Source of the DNA: DATEUP01 sp041485285
GTDB taxonomy: Archaea > Thermoplasmatota > DTKX01 > DATEUP01
Reading direction: 5' to 3'
NCBI GenBank assembly: GCA_041485285.1
Contig: JBGPJF010000001.1
Coordinates: 62,001-126,000, forward strand
Length of the DNA: 64,000 bases
In this document: positions 25,363 to 33,108 of the stretch, one piece after another
Layout of the letters: the number at the start of each line of letters is the position of its first letter
Numbering within the stretch: the stretch's first letter is position 1
The notes under the pieces: generated by a model
Seen by the model: the letters and a program-made list of their open reading frames with translations, nothing else
Databases searched by the model: none
Told to the model about the DNA's origin: nothing
Made by a program: the position numbers and the translations under genes

Positions 25363-26433
25363 ATGACCCTCGCGCGCGCCGACCTGCAGGTGCTCTACGC
25401 CACCGCGTGCCGCCCGGCCGCGACGGCCGCCGAGCTTTCGCCTTCCCTCCACATGGAGCCGTCAACCGTGTCGAGGACGCGCAGGCGCCTGGAGCGGCTG
25501 AAGGTGTGGGCGCCGGCCTTCGCGCTCGACACGCGGCGGCTGGAAAGCGACCCCGTCATTTCGTTCCGGGTGGAGACGAACGGCTCGTCGGGAGGCCGCG
25601 ACGTGGCGGCGGCGCTGCGCCGGGCCCTTGCCGACCTCGACCTGTCGGGCGGATTCCTCGTCGACGAACGCCATGCGTTTGGCCTCTGCGTGCCGCGGGG
25701 CGTCGCGCGGCTGCAGGCGCTCGAGTCGCGTGTGCTTGGCCTTGAACGGGCCGCGGGGGCCGCCCCCGTGGTCGGCCGCCATGAGCACGCCATCTACCCC
25801 GGAGGCGCCGGCACGCGCATGCGGTGGCCCGATTTCGTGCCGTTCCTGCGGGCTGTGCTGATGGAGCGCATCGGCGCGACCCCGCAGGTCGAGCCCGAGG
25901 CCCACGCGCGGGCGGCCAGGCGGCCCCGTGCGCTCTCCACGACCGAACTGCTCGTCGCCAAAGAGCTCCTCACGAACCCGGCCCGCACCCTCGCCGAGAG
26001 CACGCGCGCCGTGCGCCTTCCTTCGAGCACCTTCGCCCACGTCAAGATGACCCTCCTCGAGGAAGGGATCCTGCGCCCGACGGCCCGCGTTGACCCCGCA
26101 GCCGTCGGCTACCCCCGCCTCCTCCTTACGGCCCGCGCGCACCGGCCCCACGACCCCCACGCCCTCGAGACCGACCTTGCCCACCACCCGTGCGCCGCGA
26201 CCGCGCCCATCGCGCTCATGACCTCCGACACCCACGGGTTCGCCATCACGCCAATCGCCGAGGCCGTGTGCGAACTCGAAGCGGTCGCCGACTTCGAGCG
26301 GCGCAGCGCGCGCTTCGACCCTACCGCCCCGGTCTCGGCCATCGCTTTCGACGCCGGCCGCGCGCACGCCGTCGGCTACACCTCGCCGGCCGATGCCTTC
26401 GGCGCCGCGTTCCGCTCGTGGGTCGCGCCCTAA
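25363..26433 (+). CDS. Double-HTH regulator-like protein (second of a tandem pair)
   Basis: This 356-residue paralogue of the preceding gene has HTH 1 in LQVLYATACRPAATAAELSP followed by HMEPSTVSRTRRRL, and HTH 2 in LAESTRAVRLPSSTFAHVKM. The interdomain region again has an alpha/beta character (SGGFLVDERHAFGLCVPRGV). The ATG at 25363 is preceded by GGTGAT, complementary to the archaeal 16S 3' end but at tight spacing. It ends four bases into the convergent response regulator. It probably arose by tandem duplication. Whether the two proteins heterodimerise or bind different sites cannot be seen. Confidence 0.75.
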   Translation: MTLARADLQVLYATACRPAATAAELSPSLHMEPSTVSRTRRRLERLKVWAPAFALDTRRLESDPVISFRVETNGSSGGRDVAAALRRALADLDLSGGFLVDERHAFGLCVPRGVARLQALESRVLGLERAAGAAPVVGRHEHAIYPGGAGTRMRWPDFVPFLRAVLMERIGATPQVEPEAHARAARRPRALSTTELLVAKELLTNPARTLAESTRAVRLPSSTFAHVKMTLLEEGILRPTARVDPAAVGYPRLLLTARAHRPHDPHALETDLAHHPCAATAPIALMTSDTHGFAITPIAEAVCELEAVADFERRSARFDPTAPVSAIAFDAGRAHAVGYTSPADAFGAAFRSWVAP

Positions 26434-26894
26434 GTCTTGGACGGCGCATCGGGCAGGCGTACGGTCGTGAGCCAAAAGCCCTCGACCGACTTGATGACCT
26501 CGAAGAACTGCCACACGTCCGACGGCTTCGAAATGAAGCAGCTCGCGTGCAGCCCGTAGGACTCCTCGACGTCCTTCGACGCCCGCGAGGTGGAGAGCAC
26601 GACCACCGGGATGTGCTTCAGGTTCGGGTCCGCCTTGATCTCCCGAAGCACCTCCGCGCCCGACCGCTTCGGGAGGTTCAGGTCGAGCAGGATGAGGTCG
26701 GGCCGCGGGGCACCCGCGTGCTTGCCCTCGCGGCGCAGGAATGCGATGGCTTCGTCCCCGTCTTCGGCGATATGGAGCTCCGTCGGGACGCGCCCCTCCT
26801 TCAGGGCTTCGACCGTGAGCCGGGCGTCGGCCGGGTCGTCTTCGACAAGCAGGATGTGGACGGCCGGAGGGCCCTCGCCGCTTTGCGTCTTCAT
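26430..26894 (-). CDS. Single-domain response regulator (Rcp1-like receiver)
   Basis: This 154-residue receiver domain has the acidic pair in ILLVEDDPADARL, the phosphoacceptor Asp in LILLDLNLPKRSG and the conserved Lys in CFISKPSDVWQF. The long insertion (FLRREGKHAGAPRPD) and the C-terminus FWLTTVRLPD are typical of receivers paired with phytochrome-like kinases. There is no output domain. Its ATG overlaps the stop of the upstream histidine kinase by four bases (ATGA), so the two are translationally coupled and presumably cognate. A close paralogue lies at 32659-33108. Confidence 0.93.
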   Translation of the reverse strand: MKTQSGEGPPAVHILLVEDDPADARLTVEALKEGRVPTELHIAEDGDEAIAFLRREGKHAGAPRPDLILLDLNLPKRSGAEVLREIKADPNLKHIPVVVLSTSRASKDVEESYGLHASCFISKPSDVWQFFEVIKSVEGFWLTTVRLPDAPSKT

Positions 26895-29800
26895 GCGCTA
26901 CTCCCCCTCGGATACGTGGGGAGGGTGAAGTAGAAATCGGAACCCTTACCGGGGACCGATTCGAACCAAATGCGACCCCCCAGGCGCTCCACGATCTTCT
27001 TGCACACCGCGAGCCCGATGCCCGTGCCGGGGTACTTCGAGCGGCCGTGCAGGCGCTGGAAGATCTCGAAGACCTTCTCCTGGTAGGCCGGGTCGATGCC
27101 GATGCCGTTGTCCCGCACCACGAACCGCCAGTTCGCCCCGTCGCGCACGCACCCGATGGTCACGTGCGGCTTTTCCTTGCCGCGGAACTTGATCGCGTTC
27201 GACAGGAGGTTCTGGAATAGCTCGCGCAGCTGTGCGGGGTCGGCCCACACTTCGGGCAGGTCGCCAATATCGACCTGCGCCCCGGCCGCCTCGACCTCCA
27301 GCCGCAGGTCGCCCTCGGCGGCCAGCGCCGCGGCCTTCGCGTCCGAAAGGCGCGTGGGCGCAGGGGTCGACCCCGCCCGCGAGAACGCGAGCAGGTCGTC
27401 GATGAGTTCCTGCATCCGCTCGGCGCCCTGAAGCGAAAAGTCGAGGAACTCGATGGCGTCGCCGCGCAGCTGCGCGCCGTGGCGCTCGCGCAGCAGCTGC
27501 ATGTAGCTCATCACCTGCCGCAGGGGCGCCTGCAGGTCGTGGGAGGCCACATACGCGAACTGCTCGAGGTCTTGGTTCGATCGGGCAAGCTCCTCCACCT
27601 GCTTCGAGAGTTCGGCCTGCGCGCGCTTGCGCTCCGACACATCGCGTAGGATCCCTGTGAAGAGCCGCTTGCCCCCCTGGTCGCTCTCGCCGAACGATAT
27701 TTCGAGGTCCACCGTCCGGCCGTCCTTCGTGCGCCCCGGCATTTCCATCGAGTGCCAATTGGTCGTGCGCGTCCCCGTGGAGAGGTACCGCCCGAACGCC
27801 ACCTGGTGGCGCCCCTTCTCATCGGCCCCCATGAGGAGTGTGATCGGCTGGCCCTCGAGCTCCGAGCGGCCGTACCCGAAGATGCGCTCCATCGCCGGGT
27901 TCACGAAGAGGATCGATCCGCCCTCGTCCATGGTCACCATGCCGTCGAAGGCCGTCTCGGCGACGATGCGGTGCCGCGCCTCGCTCTGGGTGAGTGCCTC
28001 CTGCGCCGCCTTGCGCTCCGTGATGTCGTAGAACATGGTGAGCAGGCACGGCTGGCCGGCAAATTCGATGCGGTCGGCAGAGAGCAGCACCGTGCGCACC
28101 TCGCCGGAGAGCGTTCGCAACTCGAGCTCGTAGTCGCGCAGCGCGCCCTTCTCGGTGAGGGCCTTGCGAAGCTGCTCCCGGTCCTCAGGCCGGCGGTAGA
28201 CGTTGATCTCTTCGATCGTGCGCCCCACGAGGCGGTCGCGCGGCACGCCGTGAAAGCGCAGAACGCTCTCATTGGCCTCAATGATACGCCCTCCCTTGAG
28301 GGTCGAGATGGAGATCGGCACGGGGCTTGCGCGGAACACATTGGCGAGCCGCTCCTCAACCTGGCGGAGCGCGTTTTCCGCCGCCCGCCGCTCCGTGAGG
28401 TCCTGCAGCGCGCCGATCGCGCGCACGAGCTTGCCCTCCGGCGAGAAGGTGACGGCCGCGATCCCGTGCACGGTGCGCTGCGACCCGTCGGGGCGCAGGA
28501 TGCTGAATTCGAGGTCGAGGGGGTCGCCTTTCGTGACGAGCGCCTGAATCCGTTCGCCGAGGCGCTGTCGGTCCTGGGGCGCCACCAAGCCCACGAATGA
28601 TTCGAAGGTGGGCACCACCGTTCCCGGCTCGACGCCGACAATCCGCCAGAACTCGTCTGACCACGCCGACGCCCCGCTTTCGAGGTCCCAGGTCCAGCTG
28701 CCCACATGCGCCATCCGGCTTGTTTGCGCGAGCATCTCCTCACTGCGGCGCACCTGGTCCTGGGCGCGGCGCCGCTCCGTCACGTCGCTGATGGCGCTCA
28801 CGGCACCCACCACCGCGCCCGCCGAATTGCGCAGGGGCCACACCCGCACGTAGGTGTCGACGGTTCGGCCGTCGCGGCGCATTTGGCGCTCTTCGTAGGG
28901 GGCGACCGCCTCGCCGCGGTTCAGCCGGTCGAGCAGGTCGCGGGCCCGGCCGGCCTGCTCCGGGGTTGCCAAGTCGAACATCGACCGCCCCACGACGTGC
29001 TCGCGCTTGACGGCGAACATCTCCTCGGCCGCGTCGTTAAAGCTGAGCAGCTTCCCTTCGAGGTCGGTCACCACGATGCCGTCGTCCGAGGAGCGCACGA
29101 TGGCTTCGAGGTGCTCGCGCAGCGCCTCGCGCCGCCCCTGCTCGACGAACCCCGAAAGCTGGCTGGCCAACACCGTCAGGTGCCCCTCCATCTCCGCGTC
29201 GGGTTGGCGCAGCTCGCCGCTGAAGAACTCGAGCACTCCCACGACTTCGCCGGGCAGCTTCAGGGGCAGGCCAAAGGCCCCGTGGAGCCCCTCGCTTGCC
29301 GCAAAGGGCGCGCGCGGGAAATTCGGCTCCTTGGTCACATCGGGGATCCAGCGCGGCGCGCCGGTCTGCCACACGCTGCCCGGCAGCCCGACGCCCGGCA
29401 CGAACCGCATCTCGCGCGTGGCGCGGACGAAAGTGGGGGCGGGGTGGCTGGGTGAATTCCACACGGCAACGTTGCGCACCACGCCGCCTGGCGCGTCGAC
29501 TTCCCAGAGGGCGCCCACGTCCCACCCGAGGTGGCGCGCGACCAGCTCGACCAGGCGCGGGGCCGCGGTCGCAAGCGTTGGCGACTCGGCAAGGACGCGC
29601 GTGAGTTCGTACTGGATCGCGAGGTAGCGGCGCGCCCGCGCGTCGGCCCCCACATCTTCAAGGAAGAGAGCGACGGCGGGCCCGCGGCCGGTGCTAAACA
29701 GGCGCGCGTTGGCAAGCGATTCCAGCGCGGTCCCGTCCTTGCGCCGCAGGCGCAGCGGGAGCGGGCGGAGGGCCTCCGTCCCCGGCCCCCTGTTCGCGGC

Positions 29801-30025
29801 CCCCCGGAGGGCCTCCCGCAGCGACGGCGCACCTTCCGCGAGCACCGCGTCGACGAGTTGGCCTTCGAGTTCGGCGTGGGCAAAACCGAGCAGCGTTGCA
29901 GCCTGAGGGTTTACCGCAAGCAGGCGCCCCTCAAGGTCCACGAGGAGCACCGGCCCAGGCACAAGTGCCATCAGTTCGTCGACGGGCGTGAGCCCTCCGA
30001 ACGAACTCTTTACGTCAGCTGCCAT
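26891..30025 (-). CDS. Multi-PAS/GAF sensor histidine kinase
   Basis: This 1044-residue soluble kinase has an N-terminal PAS domain (LVDLEGRLLAVNPQAATLLG), a GAF domain (about residues 140-290, LGWDVGALWEVD), then about four further PAS domains with PAC segments (for example VTDLEGKLLSFNDAAEEMF). A short coiled coil follows, then the H box FAYVASHDLQAPLRQVMSY, N box NLLSNAIKFRGKEKP and ATP lid DNGIGIDPAYQEKVFEIFQR. No membrane segment is seen, so it senses cytoplasmic signals such as redox, gas or small ligands. The start is placed at 30025 from a TATA box (30051-30060) 29 nt upstream; longer in-frame starts overlap the methyltransferase gene. It is coupled to the response regulator at 26430. 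Confidence 0.93.
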   Translation of the reverse strand: MAADVKSSFGGLTPVDELMALVPGPVLLVDLEGRLLAVNPQAATLLGFAHAELEGQLVDAVLAEGAPSLREALRGAANRGPGTEALRPLPLRLRRKDGTALESLANARLFSTGRGPAVALFLEDVGADARARRYLAIQYELTRVLAESPTLATAAPRLVELVARHLGWDVGALWEVDAPGGVVRNVAVWNSPSHPAPTFVRATREMRFVPGVGLPGSVWQTGAPRWIPDVTKEPNFPRAPFAASEGLHGAFGLPLKLPGEVVGVLEFFSGELRQPDAEMEGHLTVLASQLSGFVEQGRREALREHLEAIVRSSDDGIVVTDLEGKLLSFNDAAEEMFAVKREHVVGRSMFDLATPEQAGRARDLLDRLNRGEAVAPYEERQMRRDGRTVDTYVRVWPLRNSAGAVVGAVSAISDVTERRRAQDQVRRSEEMLAQTSRMAHVGSWTWDLESGASAWSDEFWRIVGVEPGTVVPTFESFVGLVAPQDRQRLGERIQALVTKGDPLDLEFSILRPDGSQRTVHGIAAVTFSPEGKLVRAIGALQDLTERRAAENALRQVEERLANVFRASPVPISISTLKGGRIIEANESVLRFHGVPRDRLVGRTIEEINVYRRPEDREQLRKALTEKGALRDYELELRTLSGEVRTVLLSADRIEFAGQPCLLTMFYDITERKAAQEALTQSEARHRIVAETAFDGMVTMDEGGSILFVNPAMERIFGYGRSELEGQPITLLMGADEKGRHQVAFGRYLSTGTRTTNWHSMEMPGRTKDGRTVDLEISFGESDQGGKRLFTGILRDVSERKRAQAELSKQVEELARSNQDLEQFAYVASHDLQAPLRQVMSYMQLLRERHGAQLRGDAIEFLDFSLQGAERMQELIDDLLAFSRAGSTPAPTRLSDAKAAALAAEGDLRLEVEAAGAQVDIGDLPEVWADPAQLRELFQNLLSNAIKFRGKEKPHVTIGCVRDGANWRFVVRDNGIGIDPAYQEKVFEIFQRLHGRSKYPGTGIGLAVCKKIVERLGGRIWFESVPGKGSDFYFTLPTYPRGSSA

Positions 30026-30132
30026 CGCCAAACAATCACGAGCGCCAGAGTATAAGATATCCCCGACCGCGCTTTCGGTGGCGGCAATAGCGTTACGCGT
30101 CGGCCTGGCTGGGGCCTTCCTGACTCGCGCGG

Positions 30133-31047
30133 TCAGGACCGCCGCAGCACCACGATGTGCTGGTGGGCGATGTTTGGCACATACGCGAACGGGTAGCCGT
30201 ACGGCCGCAGCCGCGTGCCCGTCTGCCACCACACGATGTCGCCCTTCGCCGTGAACCCCGCGCGCTCGGCCCGCGCCGCGAGGTCCGCATGCGTAAACGT
30301 GTAGCGGCCCTCCTGGTACGCATCGCGCACGATGAGCGCCATGTACTTCCCGCGCTTCAGCACCCGGTTGCACTCGACAAACGCCCGCTCCATCGCGTCA
30401 AGGTACGCGCCGTAGCCGCCGAGGTTCGCGAGATCGCGCGGGTCGTCGGACTTCATGTCGAAGTCGGTGCGCCGGTTCGCCCACTCCTTGTACTTGCCCT
30501 GCTTGCCCACACTCATCGTGATCTTGAAGTGCACATTGTAAGGAGGGTCCGTGGCGATGAAGTCGAAGGACGAGTCGGGCATTTTGGCCATCACTTCGAG
30601 GCAGTCGCCCTGCACCATCTGCTGCAGGTCGAGCGCCTTCAGCCCCTGGGCCCGCAAATCATCGGCCACACTTTCGTAGACGCTGATCCACTTGCGACTC
30701 ACTTCGATGCCAACGCCCGACCGCGGCGGGCTGGCCGACGCGGCCCCCAGCAGCGTCCCCCCCACGCCTGCAAACGGGTCGAGCACGCGGCCGCCGCGCT
30801 TGGTGAAGAACTCGATGAGCTTACGCATGAGCGCCGGCGGCTTGTTGGCGCCGTGCGCCTTGCGCAAGTCGTGGCGCATCTCGCGCGGGTACGAGGTCTG
30901 GAGCACGGACTTGGTGAAGTAGAGCCACTGTTCGCCCGTGAGTTCGTTCAAGGGGTTGCGCGGGTCGACCCCGCGGGGCTCCGGGCGCGCCGGCCTGGCC
31001 CTCGCGGATGAACCTGGACGCGCCTTCGCGCGCTTGCGTGCGGCCAC
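30133..31047 (-). CDS. Orphan DNA methyltransferase (N4-cytosine/N6-adenine type)
   Basis: This 304-residue enzyme carries the catalytic motif TDPPYN (DPPY) and the SAM-binding motif LDPFAGVGGTLLGA. The SAM motif comes before the catalytic motif in the sequence. WANRRTDFDM and VRDAYQEGRYTF lie in the target-recognition part. The DPPY form indicates methylation of an exocyclic amino group. No restriction endonuclease lies beside it, so it is an orphan methylase possibly used for regulation or phage defence; an RNA substrate cannot be excluded. The GTG at 31047 has a TATA box (TTCTTAAGCG on the minus strand, 31067-31076) 25 nt away. Confidence 0.85.
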   Translation of the reverse strand: MAARKRAKARPGSSARARPARPEPRGVDPRNPLNELTGEQWLYFTKSVLQTSYPREMRHDLRKAHGANKPPALMRKLIEFFTKRGGRVLDPFAGVGGTLLGAASASPPRSGVGIEVSRKWISVYESVADDLRAQGLKALDLQQMVQGDCLEVMAKMPDSSFDFIATDPPYNVHFKITMSVGKQGKYKEWANRRTDFDMKSDDPRDLANLGGYGAYLDAMERAFVECNRVLKRGKYMALIVRDAYQEGRYTFTHADLAARAERAGFTAKGDIVWWQTGTRLRPYGYPFAYVPNIAHQHIVVLRRS

Positions 31048-31092
31048 GCACCCTTACCCACGCGCACGCTTAAGAATCCGCCGCGCGCGCCG

Positions 31093-32640
31093 TCACCTCG
31101 CGCGGCCGTTCAGGGCCGCGCCGTTGCCGTTGCGGCCCGTCGGGATCCGCGGCGCCATCGCGCGGGGCAGCAGGATGTGGAACGCCGACCCCTCGCCCAC
31201 GACCGAATCGACCTCGACGCGCCCGCCCTGGGCCTGCACGAGACCCGCCACGACCGCGAGCCCGAGGCCCGCTCCGCCCGTGGCGCGCACGGCCGTCATG
31301 TCCGCCTGGACGAACGGCTTGAACAGGTTGTCCCGCATTTCGTCGGCGATCCCCGGGCCCTTGTCCTCAATGGTGATCACGACCCACTCCCCGTCCGTGT
31401 GCGCGTCCACCCAGATCGGCTCATTCGGTGGCGAGAACTTCGCCGCGTTGTCGAGCAGCTCCACGAGCGAGATGATCATCTTGCGCCGGTCGGCCTCGAC
31501 GCGCTCCGCGCCCCTCGAGACGTGCACCTTCACCGCCGGCTCGATCGTGCGCCCGCGCGCGGTGAGCGCCTGGACCGCTTCACGGATGAGTTCGCGCGTC
31601 GACTCGGGCTCCTTGCGCGGGGGCGGGCCGCCGCTCCTAAGCCTCGAGAGCTCCGTGATCGACCCCAGCAGGTACGACAGGTGCTCGCTCGCGGTCTTGA
31701 TCCGCTCCTTGGCCGAGGTGATCTGCTCCGGGCTCATCTTCCCCTTCGCCTCGGTGAGCAGCTGCGAGTACCCCTGGATCACCGTCACGGGCGTCCTGAA
31801 CTCGTGCGAGATCACGTCGATCAGGTTCTCGCGGTACTGCTGGATCGCGATGATCTCGCTCACGTCAATCATGACACCCGACAGGTTGCTCGGCCGCCCC
31901 TCGGTGTCCTTCGCCACCCGCACAACGTCCCGCACCCACACCCACCGGCCGTCGGCCGACTTGATGCGGTACTCCGCGACGTGGTCCGCCGGCTTGTCCG
32001 CCTTCCCCGAGCGCCGCTGCAGCTCGGCCTCGAAGTCGTTCGGGTGGACGTGCAACTCCCAGAAGTTGTCGTGGTCGAGCAGGTCGGAGACCGGGTAGCC
32101 GAGCATCGTCTCGACGCGGTGGCTCACGAACGTGAACCGCCGCCGCTCCGGGTCGGCCTCCCAAACGATCGCGTCCAAGCCATCAACAAGCGTCCGATAG
32201 CGCTCCTCCGAGGCTTGCAGGGCGATCGCGTTCAGCTCGAGCGCCCGCAGCATTTCCGACCGGCTCATGGAATAGCGGATGGCGCGCACCAGCGACTCCC
32301 CCGAGAGCGCACGCTTCGTCAGGTAGTCCTGCGCGCCGCCCTGGAGCGCCTTCAGCGCAAGCTCCTCGTTCTCGAGGCCCGTGAGCGCGATGAGCGGCAG
32401 CCGCGGCGCCTCCGAGCGCAGGCCCTCGAAGGTCGCAAGGCCCTGGCTGTCCGGTAGCGACAGGTCGAGCAGCGCCGCGTCAAAGTCATGGAGGCGAACG
32501 GCGTCCACGGCTGCCGCAAGGCTTGCGGCCGCCACCACCTCGAAGCTCTGCCCCTCCACGTCCCTCAGGTATTCGCGCACCAGCCGCGCGTCCGCTGGGT
32601 TGTCCTCGACGAGCAGCACGCGAAACTTCTGGTGTTCCAT
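31093..32640 (-). CDS. Hybrid histidine kinase: receiver-PAS-HisKA-HATPase
   Basis: This 515-residue protein has an N-terminal receiver domain (VLLVEDNPADARLVREYL, phosphoacceptor in DAALLDLSLPDSQG), a PAS domain (GLDAIVWEADPERRRFTFVS), the H box DVISHEFRTPVTVIQGYSQ, N box ELLDNAAKFSPPNEP and ATP lid DKGPGIADEMRDNLFKPF. The receiver at the N-terminus suggests that this kinase is itself controlled by phosphotransfer from another kinase. Its PAS-kinase part is highly similar to the 35667 product, which has a different N-terminal domain. It follows the single-domain response regulator at 32659 by 18 bp, so the four genes 35531 to 31093 may form one operon. Confidence 0.93.
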   Translation of the reverse strand: MEHQKFRVLLVEDNPADARLVREYLRDVEGQSFEVVAAASLAAAVDAVRLHDFDAALLDLSLPDSQGLATFEGLRSEAPRLPLIALTGLENEELALKALQGGAQDYLTKRALSGESLVRAIRYSMSRSEMLRALELNAIALQASEERYRTLVDGLDAIVWEADPERRRFTFVSHRVETMLGYPVSDLLDHDNFWELHVHPNDFEAELQRRSGKADKPADHVAEYRIKSADGRWVWVRDVVRVAKDTEGRPSNLSGVMIDVSEIIAIQQYRENLIDVISHEFRTPVTVIQGYSQLLTEAKGKMSPEQITSAKERIKTASEHLSYLLGSITELSRLRSGGPPPRKEPESTRELIREAVQALTARGRTIEPAVKVHVSRGAERVEADRRKMIISLVELLDNAAKFSPPNEPIWVDAHTDGEWVVITIEDKGPGIADEMRDNLFKPFVQADMTAVRATGGAGLGLAVVAGLVQAQGGRVEVDSVVGEGSAFHILLPRAMAPRIPTGRNGNGAALNGRAR

Positions 32641-32658
32641 GGAGGTTCCTCGGGCGCG

Positions 32659-33108
32659 TCACTCCGACTCCGGCAGCCGCACGATGGAGAGCCAGAAGTC
32701 TTCGATCGACTTGACGACCTCCAAGAACTGCGTCAGGTCGACCGGCTTGCTCACATAGCAGTTCGCGTGCAGGTTGTAGGTCCGCACGATGTCGTGCTCC
32801 GCCTTCGATGAGGTGATCACGACCACCGGGATGGCCTTCAGCTCGTCGTCTCCCTTGATCTCCTTCAGGACCTCGAGCCCGCTTTTCCGCGGGAGGTTCA
32901 GGTCAAGCAGGATCACGTCCGGGCGCTTCGCGTCCTTGTGCTTCCCCTCCTTGTGCAGGAAGGCCAAAGCCTCCTCGCCGTCCTGAGCCACATTGAGCTC
33001 GTTGCGCACTTTCGCCTCTTTCATCGCCTCTTGCGTCAGCCGGACATCGGCCGGGTTGTCTTCGACGAGCAGTATGCGCACAGGTCTCCCTTCTAGTCGG
33101 TAGCTCAT
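32659..33108 (-). CDS. Single-domain response regulator (Rcp1-like receiver)
   Basis: This 149-residue receiver starts MSYRLEGRPVRILLVEDNPA. The phosphoacceptor Asp is in VILLDLNLPRKSG and the Lys in CYVSKPVDLTQF. It is a close paralogue of the 26430 regulator, including the FLHKEGKHKDAKRPD insertion and the FWLSIVRLP ending. The ATG at 33108 overlaps the upstream kinase stop by four bases (ATGA), marking kinase and regulator as partners. There is no DNA-binding output, so it probably passes phosphate to, or binds, another protein. Confidence 0.93.
   Translation of the reverse strand: MSYRLEGRPVRILLVEDNPADVRLTQEAMKEAKVRNELNVAQDGEEALAFLHKEGKHKDAKRPDVILLDLNLPRKSGLEVLKEIKGDDELKAIPVVVITSSKAEHDIVRTYNLHANCYVSKPVDLTQFLEVVKSIEDFWLSIVRLPESE

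Noticed and set aside
30026..30373. Longer start for the multi-PAS kinase (1160 aa)
   Set aside because: The extra N-terminus lies inside the methyltransferase gene, and a TATA box at 30051-30060 sits at leaderless spacing from the ATG at 30025.
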